DNA of 64,000 bases from an uncultured Clostridium sp. (GCA_947648495.1 CANSOA010000004.1:1-64000), one strand, 5' to 3'; shown: positions 18,296 to 29,740, counted from the first letter of the stretch. The notes: generated by a model from the sequence alone, not told the origin. Numbers and translations: made by a program.

Positions 18296-18438
18296 CTATT
18301 TTGCGATAAATCTATAAATTGCATAAGTAACCCATATAATCCAAGAGAATGCCCATATATCAAATATAAGACTTACTGTTAAATACACAATAGCGACTAT
18401 GATTGCTATTACCAATTCATAATTTTTTTCTTATCCAT
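18296..18438 (-). pseudogene. Small two-helix membrane protein gene broken at an A7 run
   Basis: From ATG at 18438 the frame reads MDKKKI and soon stops. One frame over, directly after an A7 run, it reads YELVIAIIVAIVYLTV and SWIIWVTYAIYRFIAK to TAG at 18296, a typical small Firmicutes membrane protein. One extra A would restore a 47-aa product. This break has no CGG, so it is different from the seven CGG cases: decay, slippage on the A-run, or phase variation. Confidence 0.45.
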
Positions 18439-18537
18439 AATTACATCTCACTTTCAAATTGTAAGTTGTTTTGCTAGTAATATCAAAATATTGTAAACAA
18501 GTTAAATTTATTAATTATTAATATTTACTGTAATAAC

Positions 18538-18993
18538 TTAATATCTTTTAAATATATTTTTAATAAAATTTATAAACTTGATAAAAAAACTTTCTTTTAC
18601 TTCAACTAAACTAGTTTCTTTTTTATTTTCTACAATATCTATATTGGGTTTTAAAATTTTAGGTTGTTTAAATATATTATCAAGATCATATTTTTCCATT
18701 TTTTCTTTTTCTATTATTGACTTATCATAGTTTTGTTTTTCTATGATTTTTTTCTTTTGTTCAGGTGTTGCCCAATAATCTCTAAATATATTTACAAATA
18801 TAGCTTCTGTTTCATCTAAAATGTTCAAATGCGCAAAATCATCTTTTTCTTTTACATTGAATAAATATGACTTATCCCTTTTGTTTTCAAACATTTCAAT
18901 CATTTCTGTTGGTATTTTATTAACATCCTCTTTTGGCATATACTTCATTATCTCTAATACTTCGGTATATGCTTTTGGATAATTTTCTTTCAT
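18538..18993 (-). CDS. Hypothetical protein with basic C-terminus
   Basis: The 151-aa protein starts MKENYPKAYTEVLEIMKYMPKEDVNKIP, has a charged middle and an amphipathic basic C-terminus (FFIKFINFIKNIFKRY) that could lie on a membrane. The N-terminal pattern recurs in short Clostridial proteins encoded beside protease or toxin-like genes; I cannot name the family. It follows the HEYGH protein gene by 15 bp and is probably in the same operon. Confidence 0.65.
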   Translation of the reverse strand: MKENYPKAYTEVLEIMKYMPKEDVNKIPTEMIEMFENKRDKSYLFNVKEKDDFAHLNILDETEAIFVNIFRDYWATPEQKKKIIEKQNYDKSIIEKEKMEKYDLDNIFKQPKILKPNIDIVENKKETSLVEVKESFFIKFINFIKNIFKRY

Positions 18994-19008
18994 ACATCAA
19001 CCTCCAAC

Positions 19009-20367
19009 TTAATTTTCAGAAATATCCTTTCCTTGTCCATCTTTTTTTTGTTGCTGTTCTTTTATATCTTTATATACCTGTTCTTGAGCCTCTAAATCCA
19101 TTTGAGTATCTATGTTTCTACTTCTTAAAAATGATACTTTTCTTTGCTCAGGAGTTAATGTTATTCCATTTACTTGTTCATGCTCATTATGTTCTGCCTC
19201 TTTTTTTACTAATTCATTATTCACTGCATTCATAAGTTCAGTATACTGATATTCGTCTATCATAAATATACTTCCATTATCAACCAAACCTTCTCCTTGT
19301 AATAATTCAGCCATCTTCTCAAAATCCTCATATCTATGTGGTAACTGTCTGACTAAATCAATCGTATCATATCTTCCAGATTCTAATGGTAGTTTTTTTA
19401 GAATTTGAAGTATTTCTTTACAGCCATAATTTGATATTCCTTGTTCGTTAGTTTCAAATGCTATTTGTAAACATTCTTGCAATTTTTCTTCTTCTTTTTG
19501 GTACACCTCTAAGAGTTCTTTACCTGTTTTACATTTTTCTAAGTCATTTTTTAGATTTCTTAAAATTGCTTTTGAAATTATATACTCATCAATACTATTT
19601 CGATGACATTCTACTTTTCCACTTGCTTCTTTTTCAAAAAAATACATATTCATGATATTAGGAACTATGTCTTGCACTCTGCTAAAAATTAACAATGGAT
19701 TATTTTTAGTATATATATTGGGTATCTTATCTGAAAATTCCTTATTTTTAAATGAGTTTGCAACAATTTTATATAGGCTTTCAATTTCAATATCTCTAAA
19801 AAAAGCCTTTTCATCTTCCAAAGGATTAATCATATATGCATTATCTCCAAATGCATCTTCTAAAAAACCGCTTTTTTCTTTATCTGTTCCCCCAAAGAAA
19901 TATTTTGCTATAACTGAAATATCTTTCTTAGATTCATGTAATCCAGCCATAATTGTTCTAGTTATAGCAGTTTCATCTTTATATGAATCGTATGTTTCTA
20001 TATCAATATGCTTATTAAAATCTATAATTAAGTCCTTAAATAATTCAACCATTCCTTCTTCTATTACTGGATTGGTATAAATTCCAGTCTTATAGAAATC
20101 AAAATTTGATAATGCATGTCCATACTCATGAATCAAAGTTTGAATATAATACTTTTTATCTTGTTCATTAGACATTACTATTTTTTCTTCTTCTCGATTA
20201 TATTCGCCAGCATCATCTATTATATCTTCATCCAAAAGACCATACTCAATAGTTACTTTTTGAAATACCGTTTTTAATATTTCTTTTTGCCCTGGTGTAA
20301 AATCATTCTTTAGTGTTCCCTGAAAAAAATTCATAATCATTTTTTGAGCTAATTCAACTTCATTCAT
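19009..20367 (-). CDS. Putative cytoplasmic zinc metallopeptidase (HEYGH cargo)
   Basis: The 452-aa protein lacks a signal peptide. At about residues 78-89 it has TLIHEYGHALSN, the HExxH zinc motif, and about 25 residues on NPVIEEGMVELF, whose Glu can be the third zinc ligand, so a gluzincin fold is likely. The rest is helical and ends in a Gln-rich tail. GAGGGG precedes the ATG. It lies between the integrase and the MobV module of element B, as cargo, with 18538 as likely partner. Substrate unknown. Confidence 0.68.
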   Translation of the reverse strand: MNEVELAQKMIMNFFQGTLKNDFTPGQKEILKTVFQKVTIEYGLLDEDIIDDAGEYNREEEKIVMSNEQDKKYYIQTLIHEYGHALSNFDFYKTGIYTNPVIEEGMVELFKDLIIDFNKHIDIETYDSYKDETAITRTIMAGLHESKKDISVIAKYFFGGTDKEKSGFLEDAFGDNAYMINPLEDEKAFFRDIEIESLYKIVANSFKNKEFSDKIPNIYTKNNPLLIFSRVQDIVPNIMNMYFFEKEASGKVECHRNSIDEYIISKAILRNLKNDLEKCKTGKELLEVYQKEEEKLQECLQIAFETNEQGISNYGCKEILQILKKLPLESGRYDTIDLVRQLPHRYEDFEKMAELLQGEGLVDNGSIFMIDEYQYTELMNAVNNELVKKEAEHNEHEQVNGITLTPEQRKVSFLRSRNIDTQMDLEAQEQVYKDIKEQQQKKDGQGKDISEN

Positions 20368-20669
20368 TGTTTAAATCCCCTCATTTCTATAATCATTCTT
20401 TATATGATTTTTTAATATAATATAGATATATTTTATCATTTCCTCTTTAAAAAACCAAACATATTTATTACTATTTATCTTTCAGTTAATATATTATCAC
20501 AAAAATAAACTTTCATCAACCCATCAATTTTTATAATAAAATAAGCGACTAGCCTATTTACTGATAATCACATTAAAAATCTTTAACTATAATAACTCAA
20601 GCTTATATATTTCACAAGCCGTAATTAGAAAATTTCATAATTTTATTAAGTCTCTATTTTTCTACCAAA
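20368..20669. other. AT-rich spacer, promoter of the HEYGH operon
   Basis: No gene is seen. TATAAT-like stretches near 20420 on the reverse strand can serve the operon at 20367. Homology to element A begins near 20622. Confidence 0.4.
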
Positions 20670-21140
20670 TCAATTATCTTTCTTTTTAATTGATTCATTA
20701 ACCTTTTTTCTTCTCTCTCTATGAATTTCGTCCCAATGATCTATATAATAAAATAATTCTTCTAACTCGTCTTTTGTTAGTTTATAGTTTGGTTCTGATA
20801 TTCCAAACAAGATTTCATTTTCATATTCATCATAGGTTAAGTCATCTAAAATCTTTTCTACTTTTTTGATAATTCTCTTTAATTTACTTTCCTTTTCAAT
20901 TCTCTTTAAATATGTTAATTCTTGCTTTATCAGCTCTCTAGCGCTTGCTAATTCATAGAGTTCAATCAAATCCCTTAATTTTTTCAGTATTTTTAGCATT
21001 TTACAATCTTCTGACTGTTTTATATATAAATCAACTTTCTCTAGCCCAAGATTTCTCCAGTTTTCATTAACAAATACATCAGCTATAGTTTCTCTTATGT
21101 CCTCTAACATAGCAATTTCTTTTTGATTTTCCATTTTCAT
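20670..21140 (-). CDS. Helical hypothetical protein of the element, copy B
   Basis: At 156 aa, this is the homologue of the protein at 379-819. The first third is very similar; the C-terminal half has diverged and carries an insertion (KVEKILDDLTYDEYENE). Start and ribosome binding site (GGAG) are the same. It is divergent from the XRE gene at 21260. Unknown function. Confidence 0.7.
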   Translation of the reverse strand: MKMENQKEIAMLEDIRETIADVFVNENWRNLGLEKVDLYIKQSEDCKMLKILKKLRDLIELYELASARELIKQELTYLKRIEKESKLKRIIKKVEKILDDLTYDEYENEILFGISEPNYKLTKDELEELFYYIDHWDEIHRERRKKVNESIKKKDN

Positions 21141-21259
21141 TTATCTCCAAAAAATTTGCTTGTTACACAAATTTGAGGCTAAACTTCCGATATAATAGTA
21201 TGTTAAAACCTTTTTGGACATAATACAATAGTAGTAAGTTAAAGTCGTATCAAAAAGGG

Positions 21260-21526
21260 GTGGTGGCAATCGTTGTTACAAAAACAAGAAAAATAATAGC
21301 AAATAATATAGTCTATTTTAGGATGCAAAAAAACTGGTCACAAGAACATTTCGCCGAACTTTTAGGGACAAGTTCTGGCTACGTTTCCGAAATGGAGAAC
21401 GAAAAAAGAAATATTTCAAGTGATTATATAGACCATATAGCAAATATTTTCCAAATTGAGCCACATGAATTATTAATCAATCGTTTACCTGTTGATAATA
21501 GACGAATAGCTAGACGTAAGGGATAA
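21260..21526 (+). CDS. XRE-family regulator, copy B
   Basis: This 88-aa protein is identical in every residue, and by eye in every base, to 939-1205. It carries the HTH WSQEHFAELLGTSSGYVSEME. The identity extends into both flanks and suggests recent recombination between the two elements. As both copies share one operator, the elements should be under common control. Confidence 0.85.
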   Translation: MVAIVVTKTRKIIANNIVYFRMQKNWSQEHFAELLGTSSGYVSEMENEKRNISSDYIDHIANIFQIEPHELLINRLPVDNRRIARRKG

Positions 21527-21611
21527 CTGGTACTTATCTCTTACTTTTTATATAACAAGCAATTGTATTCTATCATAGTATATAGAATTTGTGAATATAT
21601 ATTTTGAATAT

Positions 21612-21628
21612 TTATTCCGAACGAATAA
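21612..21628. promoter_or_regulatory. Palindromic operator candidate, copy B
   Basis: TTATTC-cgaac-GAATAA, as at 1291-1307. Confidence 0.5.
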
Positions 21629-21680
21629 ACGGCTCTTAAATATTCCGCCTAAATGCTAAAATATTTTTAGAGGTGAAATT

Positions 21681-21926
21681 ATGGATAGTATTATTGTTTA
21701 TAAAGATTATGGAGATATAAAATTTGATATTAAAACAATTATGGATAAAAAAGGAATCACGATAAATCAAATCGTGAAAAAAACTGGATTACATCATCAA
21801 GTAATTAGACGATATTATGAGGGAACTGCTGTCAGATATGATAAAGATGTTTTATCTAAATTATGCTTTGTTATTGGCTGTGAGCTTAATGATATTATGT
21901 ATTATCAAAAACCAGAAAATAAATAA
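21681..21926 (+). CDS. Small XRE/Cro-like DNA-binding protein, copy B
   Basis: At 81 aa it differs from 1360-1605 at four positions (for example ITINQI for ITVNQV). The first 41 bases of the gene are identical to copy A; differences begin at 21722, the right edge of the identical tract. Confidence 0.8.
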   Translation: MDSIIVYKDYGDIKFDIKTIMDKKGITINQIVKKTGLHHQVIRRYYEGTAVRYDKDVLSKLCFVIGCELNDIMYYQKPENK

Positions 21927-21929
21927 TAA

Positions 21930-21960
21930 TGATAGCCTAGAGAAAATTTCTAGGCTATCA
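21930..21960. terminator. Terminator
   Basis: The stem TGATAGCCTAG / CTAGGCTATCA lies between the convergent regulator and tnpV genes. It replaces the unrelated hairpin used at this place in element A. Confidence 0.75.
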
Positions 21961-21968
21961 TTAGCTTT

Positions 21969-22358
21969 TTACACATAAATCAATTCTTTATAAACAATTT
22001 CTTCTGCTTGAGCCTTAATAGAGTTCATAGCACCTATCCAATAAAGCATATCAGTATTTTTCATATCTTCAGTCAAATTGCTCTTTTCTTTTAGTTCGTT
22101 AATTATTTGTTCTATTCTAGTCTGTGCTGTTTCCTGTACTTCCTTCAAATGTGTATTTAATGTTCCGTCCATAAGCATTATAGTATATTCCGCTTTTTTG
22201 TGTTCTTTCAAATACTTTAATCTCATTCTTCCATACTTATTTAAAACAATTTTTTCTTGTTTAGGCATTGCTAGGTTCGGTATATAATAATCTCCCTCTA
22301 AATGATATTCAATACCTGTTTTTTCATCAATTTTTGTTTTTGGTAATTCATTATTCAT
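21969..22358 (-). CDS. tnpV: TnpV-like protein, copy B
   Basis: The 129-aa protein is close to 2024-2413 over the whole length (TGIEYHLEGDYYIPNL, KYGRMRLKYLKEHK, AEEIVYKELIYV). It follows the MobV gene by 15 bp, with a purine-rich site before the ATG. Confidence 0.85.
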   Translation of the reverse strand: MNNELPKTKIDEKTGIEYHLEGDYYIPNLAMPKQEKIVLNKYGRMRLKYLKEHKKAEYTIMLMDGTLNTHLKEVQETAQTRIEQIINELKEKSNLTEDMKNTDMLYWIGAMNSIKAQAEEIVYKELIYV

Positions 22359-22373
22359 AGTTTTTTCCTCCTC

Positions 22374-23783
22374 CTAATTCAAATTATAATCATTTTTCTT
22401 TTTATTCTTATTTATTTTGTTTTCGTCTGGAATAGTTACTTTTCTATAAATATTATTGGCAATTTCGTTATCATTGCTATCAAATATGCCATTTTTATAT
22501 AAATCATCACTTACAATCTTATAGTTATTATCCTTATCATAGCAAATTCTTTTGTGAAAATGGCTCATAATACTATGCCAAAAGCCTTTGAATTTCTGTA
22601 ATTCTTGTTTTAGTTTTTCCTTTTCAGACTGTAACTTGCCTATAACTTTATCTTTAAGTGACAATTCTCTTTTTAAATTACTTATCTCATCGTCTTTTTC
22701 TTCTAACTGATAATTTAAATTATGAATAGTCCAATTCAAATCATTTACTTGATTTTTATGATTTTGTAAGTCCTTTTCAACCTCTTTAATTACCTCATTT
22801 AATTCTTCAACACTTTTAAGAGATTTTGCTGTTTCTAATACATTTTCGCCATATTTTCTTATTCTTTCAACACTTTCATTTGAAATAAGATTATTGTTTT
22901 TGTTTAATCTGCTAGGCTTCAATTCATTCAATATATCATTGATTTTTTTCGTTTCTTTCCCTAAATTATCTATCTTTTTATTAGCATCAACAAACCTTTG
23001 CTTTTTGTCTTTTTCTTGCAATTTTAGTCTTCTATAATTCTTCATTTCACTAACTTTTATATCAACATTTCTACCTTGCCCTTTCTCTTTTAGCTTGTAA
23101 TCTATATCATAAAATTTGTTAAAAGATTTGATACAAGCCACTCTCATTTTATCTTGAATTCTGGTCAAAGTTTCCTTTGTAAATAACTTAGATTTGCCAA
23201 CTTTTTTCTTCATTCCACGACTACAATTTTCAATTACAGGTACACCAACTAGGTGCATATGTGGAGAGGTTTCATCAAAATGAATGGTTGCATTTGCTAT
23301 CTTAAATGTAGGCAAAATTGAGTTTAAATCTGTAATTTGTTCTTCAAATACGTCTACCATTTTCATTCTATAATCTTGATCTTTATCATTCCAAAACTCC
23401 ATATCTCCAAGCTCAATTATTATTTCACAAGCAATATCATTTTGAGATAGACATACTTTTTCAAAGTAATTTTCTATCTTCCTATCATTTCTAGTTTGTT
23501 TATTATTATATTCAATTCGTGCTTCTTCAAACTCAATTAGATACAAATTTTGAACATCTTTTACAATATCATTTGTACCTAAAATTGTTTTAATTAGTTC
23601 CTTTTTATTATCATAATCTCGCAAATTATGTTTATTAACATCGGACAAATTTTTTGCATTTTGGATAGCATTATTTGCCAAAGAAGTAGTACCAGATACA
23701 TTATCTTTTGCAACTTTTTTAGCAATTTTACTCTTGTTTTTATCACTACCTAAGTGGAAAGAATAAGACAATTCTTGCCCCAT
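22374..23783 (-). CDS. mobV: MobV/Pre-family relaxase, copy B
   Basis: At 469 aa it carries HNLRDYDN and HFDETSPHMHLVG (HxDExxPHxH) in the N-terminal Mob_Pre domain. The coiled-coil middle has diverged most from copy A, while the C-terminal end (KGFWHSIMSHFHKRICYDKDN) is nearly unchanged, so it is probably functional. AGGAGG eight bases before ATG 23783 sets the start at MGQELSYSF. The oriT hairpins lie upstream. Confidence 0.92.
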   Translation of the reverse strand: MGQELSYSFHLGSDKNKSKIAKKVAKDNVSGTTSLANNAIQNAKNLSDVNKHNLRDYDNKKELIKTILGTNDIVKDVQNLYLIEFEEARIEYNNKQTRNDRKIENYFEKVCLSQNDIACEIIIELGDMEFWNDKDQDYRMKMVDVFEEQITDLNSILPTFKIANATIHFDETSPHMHLVGVPVIENCSRGMKKKVGKSKLFTKETLTRIQDKMRVACIKSFNKFYDIDYKLKEKGQGRNVDIKVSEMKNYRRLKLQEKDKKQRFVDANKKIDNLGKETKKINDILNELKPSRLNKNNNLISNESVERIRKYGENVLETAKSLKSVEELNEVIKEVEKDLQNHKNQVNDLNWTIHNLNYQLEEKDDEISNLKRELSLKDKVIGKLQSEKEKLKQELQKFKGFWHSIMSHFHKRICYDKDNNYKIVSDDLYKNGIFDSNDNEIANNIYRKVTIPDENKINKNKKKNDYNLN

Positions 23784-23817
23784 AAAAATACCTCCTTTGA
23801 CTAATCTTCGAAGCAAA

Positions 23818-23884
23818 GGACTTTGACCTTGTCATAAGTCCTAACCCCCTATGAGTTTTGACATTGTATATCAAAACTCGGGGG
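23818..23884. other. Putative oriT of the MobV system, copy B
   Basis: GGACTT...AAGTCC and the hairpin CCCCC...GAGTTTTG / CAAAACTC...GGGGG are kept as in 3896-3960, while the loop differs (ACATTGTATAT for ACGTACCA). The AT-rich perfect repeat follows as in copy A. Confidence 0.65.
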
Positions 23885-23981
23885 CTCTGCGAGGCAATAA
23901 AATTTATTTTGGGCAAATAAATTTTATTCAAATTAACTATCCCACTTTCATTTTTATTTCATAAAAACAAAACGTGCCACG

Positions 23982-25911
<1,930 letters not shown>

Positions 25912-26114
25912 TTTTTAAACCTCCTTATAAAACAAAAAGAGATATCAAAGTACACGAGTACTATTGACATCTCTTAAATCCATTTATCATAAACTAAAAT
26001 ATAATATAATTTTTTCAAAGTACTCTTAAATCTATATCTGCTCTTACCTAGTAAATATAGATAATCAATTGCCTATATTATATCACGATTTTAAGAAATG
26101 TCAAATATTTACAA

Positions 26115-26387
26115 TTATAATTTTTTCAAATATTCTTCTAATTCTGATAATTTAATCTTTTGAGTTAAATTTGAAATATACACATCATTAGAATAATTGA
26201 AAACTAAAAAAGTAATATTTTTGATAATCACTCTATGTGGCTCAATATATGTAAGATTAGTTCTCTCTAACTTTCTAATACTACCATTTATAAAAGTTGG
26301 AGTAACTTTAGAAAACTCACATATAAATTCAAGTCGTTGTTTTAGACATTCCTCAAATTCTAGTTCTTGCTTAATTATCTTAACCAT
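26115..26387 (-). CDS. Conserved 90-residue protein at the element end, copy B
   Basis: Nearly identical to 6204-6473 (KQELEFEECLKQRLEFICEFSK). AAAGGAGG lies before ATG 26387, which fixes the start at MVKIIKQ and supports the start chosen for copy A. Last gene before the tRNA. Function unknown. Confidence 0.65.
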   Translation of the reverse strand: MVKIIKQELEFEECLKQRLEFICEFSKVTPTFINGSIRKLERTNLTYIEPHRVIIKNITFLVFNYSNDVYISNLTQKIKLSELEEYLKKL

Positions 26388-26490
26388 AAAAATAATCCTC
26401 CTTTCCGTTGGAAGATTTTTTCGCAAACAAAAAAATCAACCATTTCTGATTGATTTTCATAACATCTATTCGGTTCGAATAGATTCGTCA

Positions 26491-26538
26491 TTGGCTGGGC
26501 TGGTGGGATTCGAACACACGCATGCCAGAGTCAAAGTC
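26491..26538. repeat. att site of element B, right (inside tRNA-Gln)
   Basis: 48 bases identical to 6759-6806, forming the 3' half of the intact tRNA-Gln. Confidence 0.93.
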
Positions 26539-26566
26539 TGGTGCCTTACCGCTTGGCTACAGCCCA
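26492..26566 (-). tRNA. tRNA-Gln (anticodon TTG)
   Basis: 75 nt with encoded CCA: acceptor TGGGCTG/CAGCCCA, anticodon loop CTTTGAC (TTG), T-arm GTGTTCGAATC. The gene was kept whole when element B inserted, its 3' half now supplied by the element end. Confidence 0.97.
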
Positions 26567-26657
26567 ATATTTAAATTTCTTATAAGACAAACGCTATTAA
26601 CTAACTGTAAACTCCTTTGTTGTTAACATTTAGTAAAGCTACCGTCCAATATATTAA

Positions 26658-26735
26658 TGGGGTGGAAGATGGGACTCGAACCCACGATCTCCAGTGCCAC
26701 AAACTGGCGCGTTAACCAGCTACGCCACATCCACC
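26658..26735 (-). tRNA. tRNA-His (anticodon GTG)
   Basis: Acceptor GTGGATG with the extra 5' G typical of tRNA-His, anticodon loop TTTGTGG, T-arm GGGTTCGAGTC, CCA encoded. First gene of the former His-Gln-Gly cluster. Confidence 0.96.
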
Positions 26736-26768
26736 ATTATTATCTGCATTTTTACCGAGTGCTATTCT

Positions 26769-26797
26769 ATTTTAAAACATTATTTGGAATTTGTCAA
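26769..26797 (-). promoter_or_regulatory. Promoter of the tRNA cluster
   Basis: On the reverse strand TTGACA (26797-26792), 17 bases, TAAAAT (26774-26769), about 35 bases upstream of tRNA-His. This should drive tRNA-His and tRNA-Gln; tRNA-Gly is now 20 kb away and cut off from it. Confidence 0.75.
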
Positions 26798-26859
26798 TAT
26801 TTTTTTTAGAATTTCTATTTATTTTTGATAACACTCACCTTTAAAAATGCAAATTTCTT

Positions 26860-28266
26860 TTACATTTGACTCATCAAAGTAAAAATAAATGTATGAAAAT
26901 ACTGTAAAATCGCTAATATACTAATCAATGTTGCTAAATTTGCTCTTGTTTTTTCTTGTGCTTTGTCGGTCTCCTTCATAAACTCTTGCCAAATTAAGAT
27001 GCTCACAATCACAAGCGAAATCTCAAAAAATAGAAAAGTACGATCTGTTGAGGCAAAAACTGTTGGCGAAAATCCTAACGCAACTCGTGACATAAGCCCC
27101 AAAACATACACTACAATTGCAACATTATTTTGCAAATTTTTAAAAATCAACAAAATATTAAGTGCTACACTTCCCAATACCACAAAAGCCAACAATAATG
27201 GTATAAAGTTAATAAAATCCAAATAATTTTCTGGTGTTAACATGACTTGTTCCGCATTTAATGTCTCACAAAATATAGCAAAATATGGATACACTCTACA
27301 TACAACATCTTTTAATAAACCAAATATCAAACAAGCCACCAATGGTATGAATGCAATTGCTCGATACAAACCATTCTTATATTTTTTTATAATATACACC
27401 GCTGAAATCAACGAAAATACAAAAAAGACAATATTCGTATTTACCAATAAATGATTAACCGTAGATGTTAAACCTAATGAGATTTTATCCAACAATCCTA
27501 ATGTTTCAAAATTCATATAATACGTTGTAATTTCTTCTGTTTTTCTTGCATAATTTCCAGGACAAGTTACAATTACCAACAAACTTACAACAACCAAAAA
27601 ACATTGTACTAGCAAAAATGGATGGACTTTTTTCTTGTCTCTTAGGATTAACAAAAATGTAAATATAAAATAAGCGCCACCTGCTATCACACACGATTGT
27701 TCTTGATTACAAGCAAAAATTAAAGCAAGTGAATACATTACATACTTATATTTTGCAATTTTTTCTCTTCTAAAAATTTGGACAATTGGAATAAAACTAA
27801 ATAATAGCATCGCTAACGGCCAAGTATAATTGATAGTTCCTGCTCCCCAATCACAAGTTGCAATTTTGTTCAAAGGATAAATCAATAGCAAACACATGGC
27901 TGTCCAAATTAGACTTTTATCATCTTCTTTAATAAATAACTTGATAATTGAATAGGCAAGAATCGTCATCATAAACGCATTAATGATTGCCCATATAATC
28001 CCATTTTGTGGTAAAATTAAGCAAATTAGAGTTTCCAAAATAACTCTTGATGTCCAAGTTTGATATCTCATGCTAATAAAATCTTGAATCGAAATTTCTT
28101 GCATTTTTTCGATAAAAAATGCAGAATCGTATTGATTAGGAGTAATCCAAATACTCATAAAAAATTCCAACAAAAAAATAACCACAATAGCTACCCTGCC
28201 ATTACTTTTAAAAAAACCTTTGATTTTTTCTAACACATTTCCTATTTTCGTCATATTCTCTTCCAC
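26860..28266 (-). CDS. Polytopic membrane protein, DUF6056-like
   Basis: The 468-aa protein has about 11-12 transmembrane helices. Between the first two helices is a large outer loop with QYDSAFFIEKMQ and RYQTWTSRVILETL, the kind of loop found in GtrII/DUF6056 envelope sugar-transfer proteins. No catalytic motif can be confirmed. It follows the membrane-anchored 28275 gene by eight bp and is probably in one operon. Likely in cell-envelope modification. Confidence 0.68.
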   Translation of the reverse strand: MEENMTKIGNVLEKIKGFFKSNGRVAIVVIFLLEFFMSIWITPNQYDSAFFIEKMQEISIQDFISMRYQTWTSRVILETLICLILPQNGIIWAIINAFMMTILAYSIIKLFIKEDDKSLIWTAMCLLLIYPLNKIATCDWGAGTINYTWPLAMLLFSFIPIVQIFRREKIAKYKYVMYSLALIFACNQEQSCVIAGGAYFIFTFLLILRDKKKVHPFLLVQCFLVVVSLLVIVTCPGNYARKTEEITTYYMNFETLGLLDKISLGLTSTVNHLLVNTNIVFFVFSLISAVYIIKKYKNGLYRAIAFIPLVACLIFGLLKDVVCRVYPYFAIFCETLNAEQVMLTPENYLDFINFIPLLLAFVVLGSVALNILLIFKNLQNNVAIVVYVLGLMSRVALGFSPTVFASTDRTFLFFEISLVIVSILIWQEFMKETDKAQEKTRANLATLISILAILQYFHTFIFTLMSQM

Positions 28267-28274
28267 CTTTACTT

Positions 28275-28772
28275 CTACAAATCGACTTCAACACCAGTAT
28301 CTACTAGCAAATTTTCATTATCATTTTGGTATAAAATATACAAATCATACATTCCATTTTTCAAACCTAAAATAATACTTTGTGCTTGAATTCCACAATT
28401 CAAACATTCATGTCCATCTACAAATTGAAGCTCTGGCATCATTTTCATGCCTGCCTTGATTTGATACATTTTTTCTGTTTGCCTATTTTTCAAAACAAAC
28501 GAACTTTTAAACGTTTTCACATCTTGTCCTTGTTTATATGCCCAACCAGATAGTTCCAATCTAAGACTTCCTCTATACAAATGATTAACCCCATTTTTTA
28601 CGATGCCCTCTGTGTCAAGCACAGTATTTTTATCCATATGATAAATTCTTGGAACCGCAAATGATAAAAAAGTAATCAACAAATAAACCGCAACAACTGC
28701 AATTCCAATAATTAATAACCTTCTATAAATTTTCTCATCGATTTTAATATTTAACCAATCTATTTTTCTCAA
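28275..28772 (-). CDS. Membrane-anchored extracytoplasmic protein
   Basis: The 165-aa protein has a short basic N-terminus, one helix (about residues 19-42, LLIIGIAVVAVYLLITFLSF) and an outer beta-rich domain (GSLRLELSGWAYKQG...LYILYQNDNENLLVDTGVEV). CLNC in the domain may form a disulphide. Such domains accompany envelope glycosylation proteins; here the polytopic 26860 protein is downstream in the same operon. Exact role unknown. Confidence 0.65.
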   Translation of the reverse strand: MRKIDWLNIKIDEKIYRRLLIIGIAVVAVYLLITFLSFAVPRIYHMDKNTVLDTEGIVKNGVNHLYRGSLRLELSGWAYKQGQDVKTFKSSFVLKNRQTEKMYQIKAGMKMMPELQFVDGHECLNCGIQAQSIILGLKNGMYDLYILYQNDNENLLVDTGVEVDL

Positions 28773-28890
28773 CTCCTTCTTTTGTCATATTTTACCACAT
28801 CTTATTGCAATTTTCAAGACCAATCCAAAAATCACAAAAAATTCTCCCCACTCTCACACAGCTTCCCAAAAAAGCCTATAATATTTTCAT

Positions 28891-28920
28891 AAAAAAACGA
28901 GAGCGATTCATTATCGCCCC
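28891..28920 (-). terminator. Terminator after dapF
   Basis: On the reverse strand a hairpin with arms GCGAT/ATCGC (28917-28913, 28907-28903) is followed by CTCTCGTTTTTTT. Confidence 0.75.
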
Positions 28921-28933
28921 ATCCATAAAACAA

Positions 28934-29740
28934 TTACATCATCTCAATATTTCCTTCAAATACAAATTCAGCAGGACCTTTCAATCTGATAGTATGATTG
29001 AATTTATCATAAAAAGTCTGCAACTTTCCACCTCTTAAATCTACTGTTACCTCTGAATCAGTGTATTTCTCATAAATTGCAATCATGCTACCAGCACATG
29101 CTCCAGTCCCACAGCTGTTAGTTTCTCCAACACCTCTTTCCCAGACTCTTAATTTTATATTTTTCCTATCCACAATCTCAACAAATTCTACATTCGTCTT
29201 ATTCGGAAAATATTTATAATTTTCCAAAATCGGTCCAATTTTACTAACTTCAAAGTCATCTAAATTGTTCACAAAACAAACCGCATGCGGATTTCCCATC
29301 GAAATTGGATAAACTTGATATTGCTTTTCCTCAATTTCAATAATATACTTCAAGTGATCCAGATCGGCTTCTCCCATATTTACTGTAACAGAAATAACCT
29401 TTTTATTCTCCAATTCCAACTCGACCTTTTTTACACCAGAATCTGTTTCAATCAAAAATTCTGTTTTATCTATTTTTTCCTTCTCAAATACATATTTCGC
29501 AAAACAGCGAATTCCATTTCCGCACATTTGAGCTTCTGTTCCATCTTGATTAAAAATCCTCATTTTAAAATCAGCCACATCACTTTTTTCAATTAAAATC
29601 ACACCATCTGCTCCAACACCATAATGTCTATCACATAAATACTGACTAAGCACTGGCAAACTATATGAAAATTCATTTTCCATACAATCAATCATTACAA
29701 AATCATTTCCTGTACCTTGCATTTTACAAAAAGAAAACAT
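28934..29740 (-). CDS. dapF: Diaminopimelate epimerase
   Basis: DapF converts LL- to meso-diaminopimelate for lysine and peptidoglycan synthesis. The 268-aa protein has both active-site cysteine motifs, MCGNGIRCFAKY (about residue 76) and SCGTGACAGS (about residue 213), plus the N-terminal KMQGTGNDFVMID and GNPHAVCFV. GAGGTG lies before ATG 29740; a GTG three codons upstream is less likely. It is followed by a terminator and preceded by the PBP gene. Confidence 0.96.
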   Translation of the reverse strand: MFSFCKMQGTGNDFVMIDCMENEFSYSLPVLSQYLCDRHYGVGADGVILIEKSDVADFKMRIFNQDGTEAQMCGNGIRCFAKYVFEKEKIDKTEFLIETDSGVKKVELELENKKVISVTVNMGEADLDHLKYIIEIEEKQYQVYPISMGNPHAVCFVNNLDDFEVSKIGPILENYKYFPNKTNVEFVEIVDRKNIKLRVWERGVGETNSCGTGACAGSMIAIYEKYTDSEVTVDLRGGKLQTFYDKFNHTIRLKGPAEFVFEGNIEMM

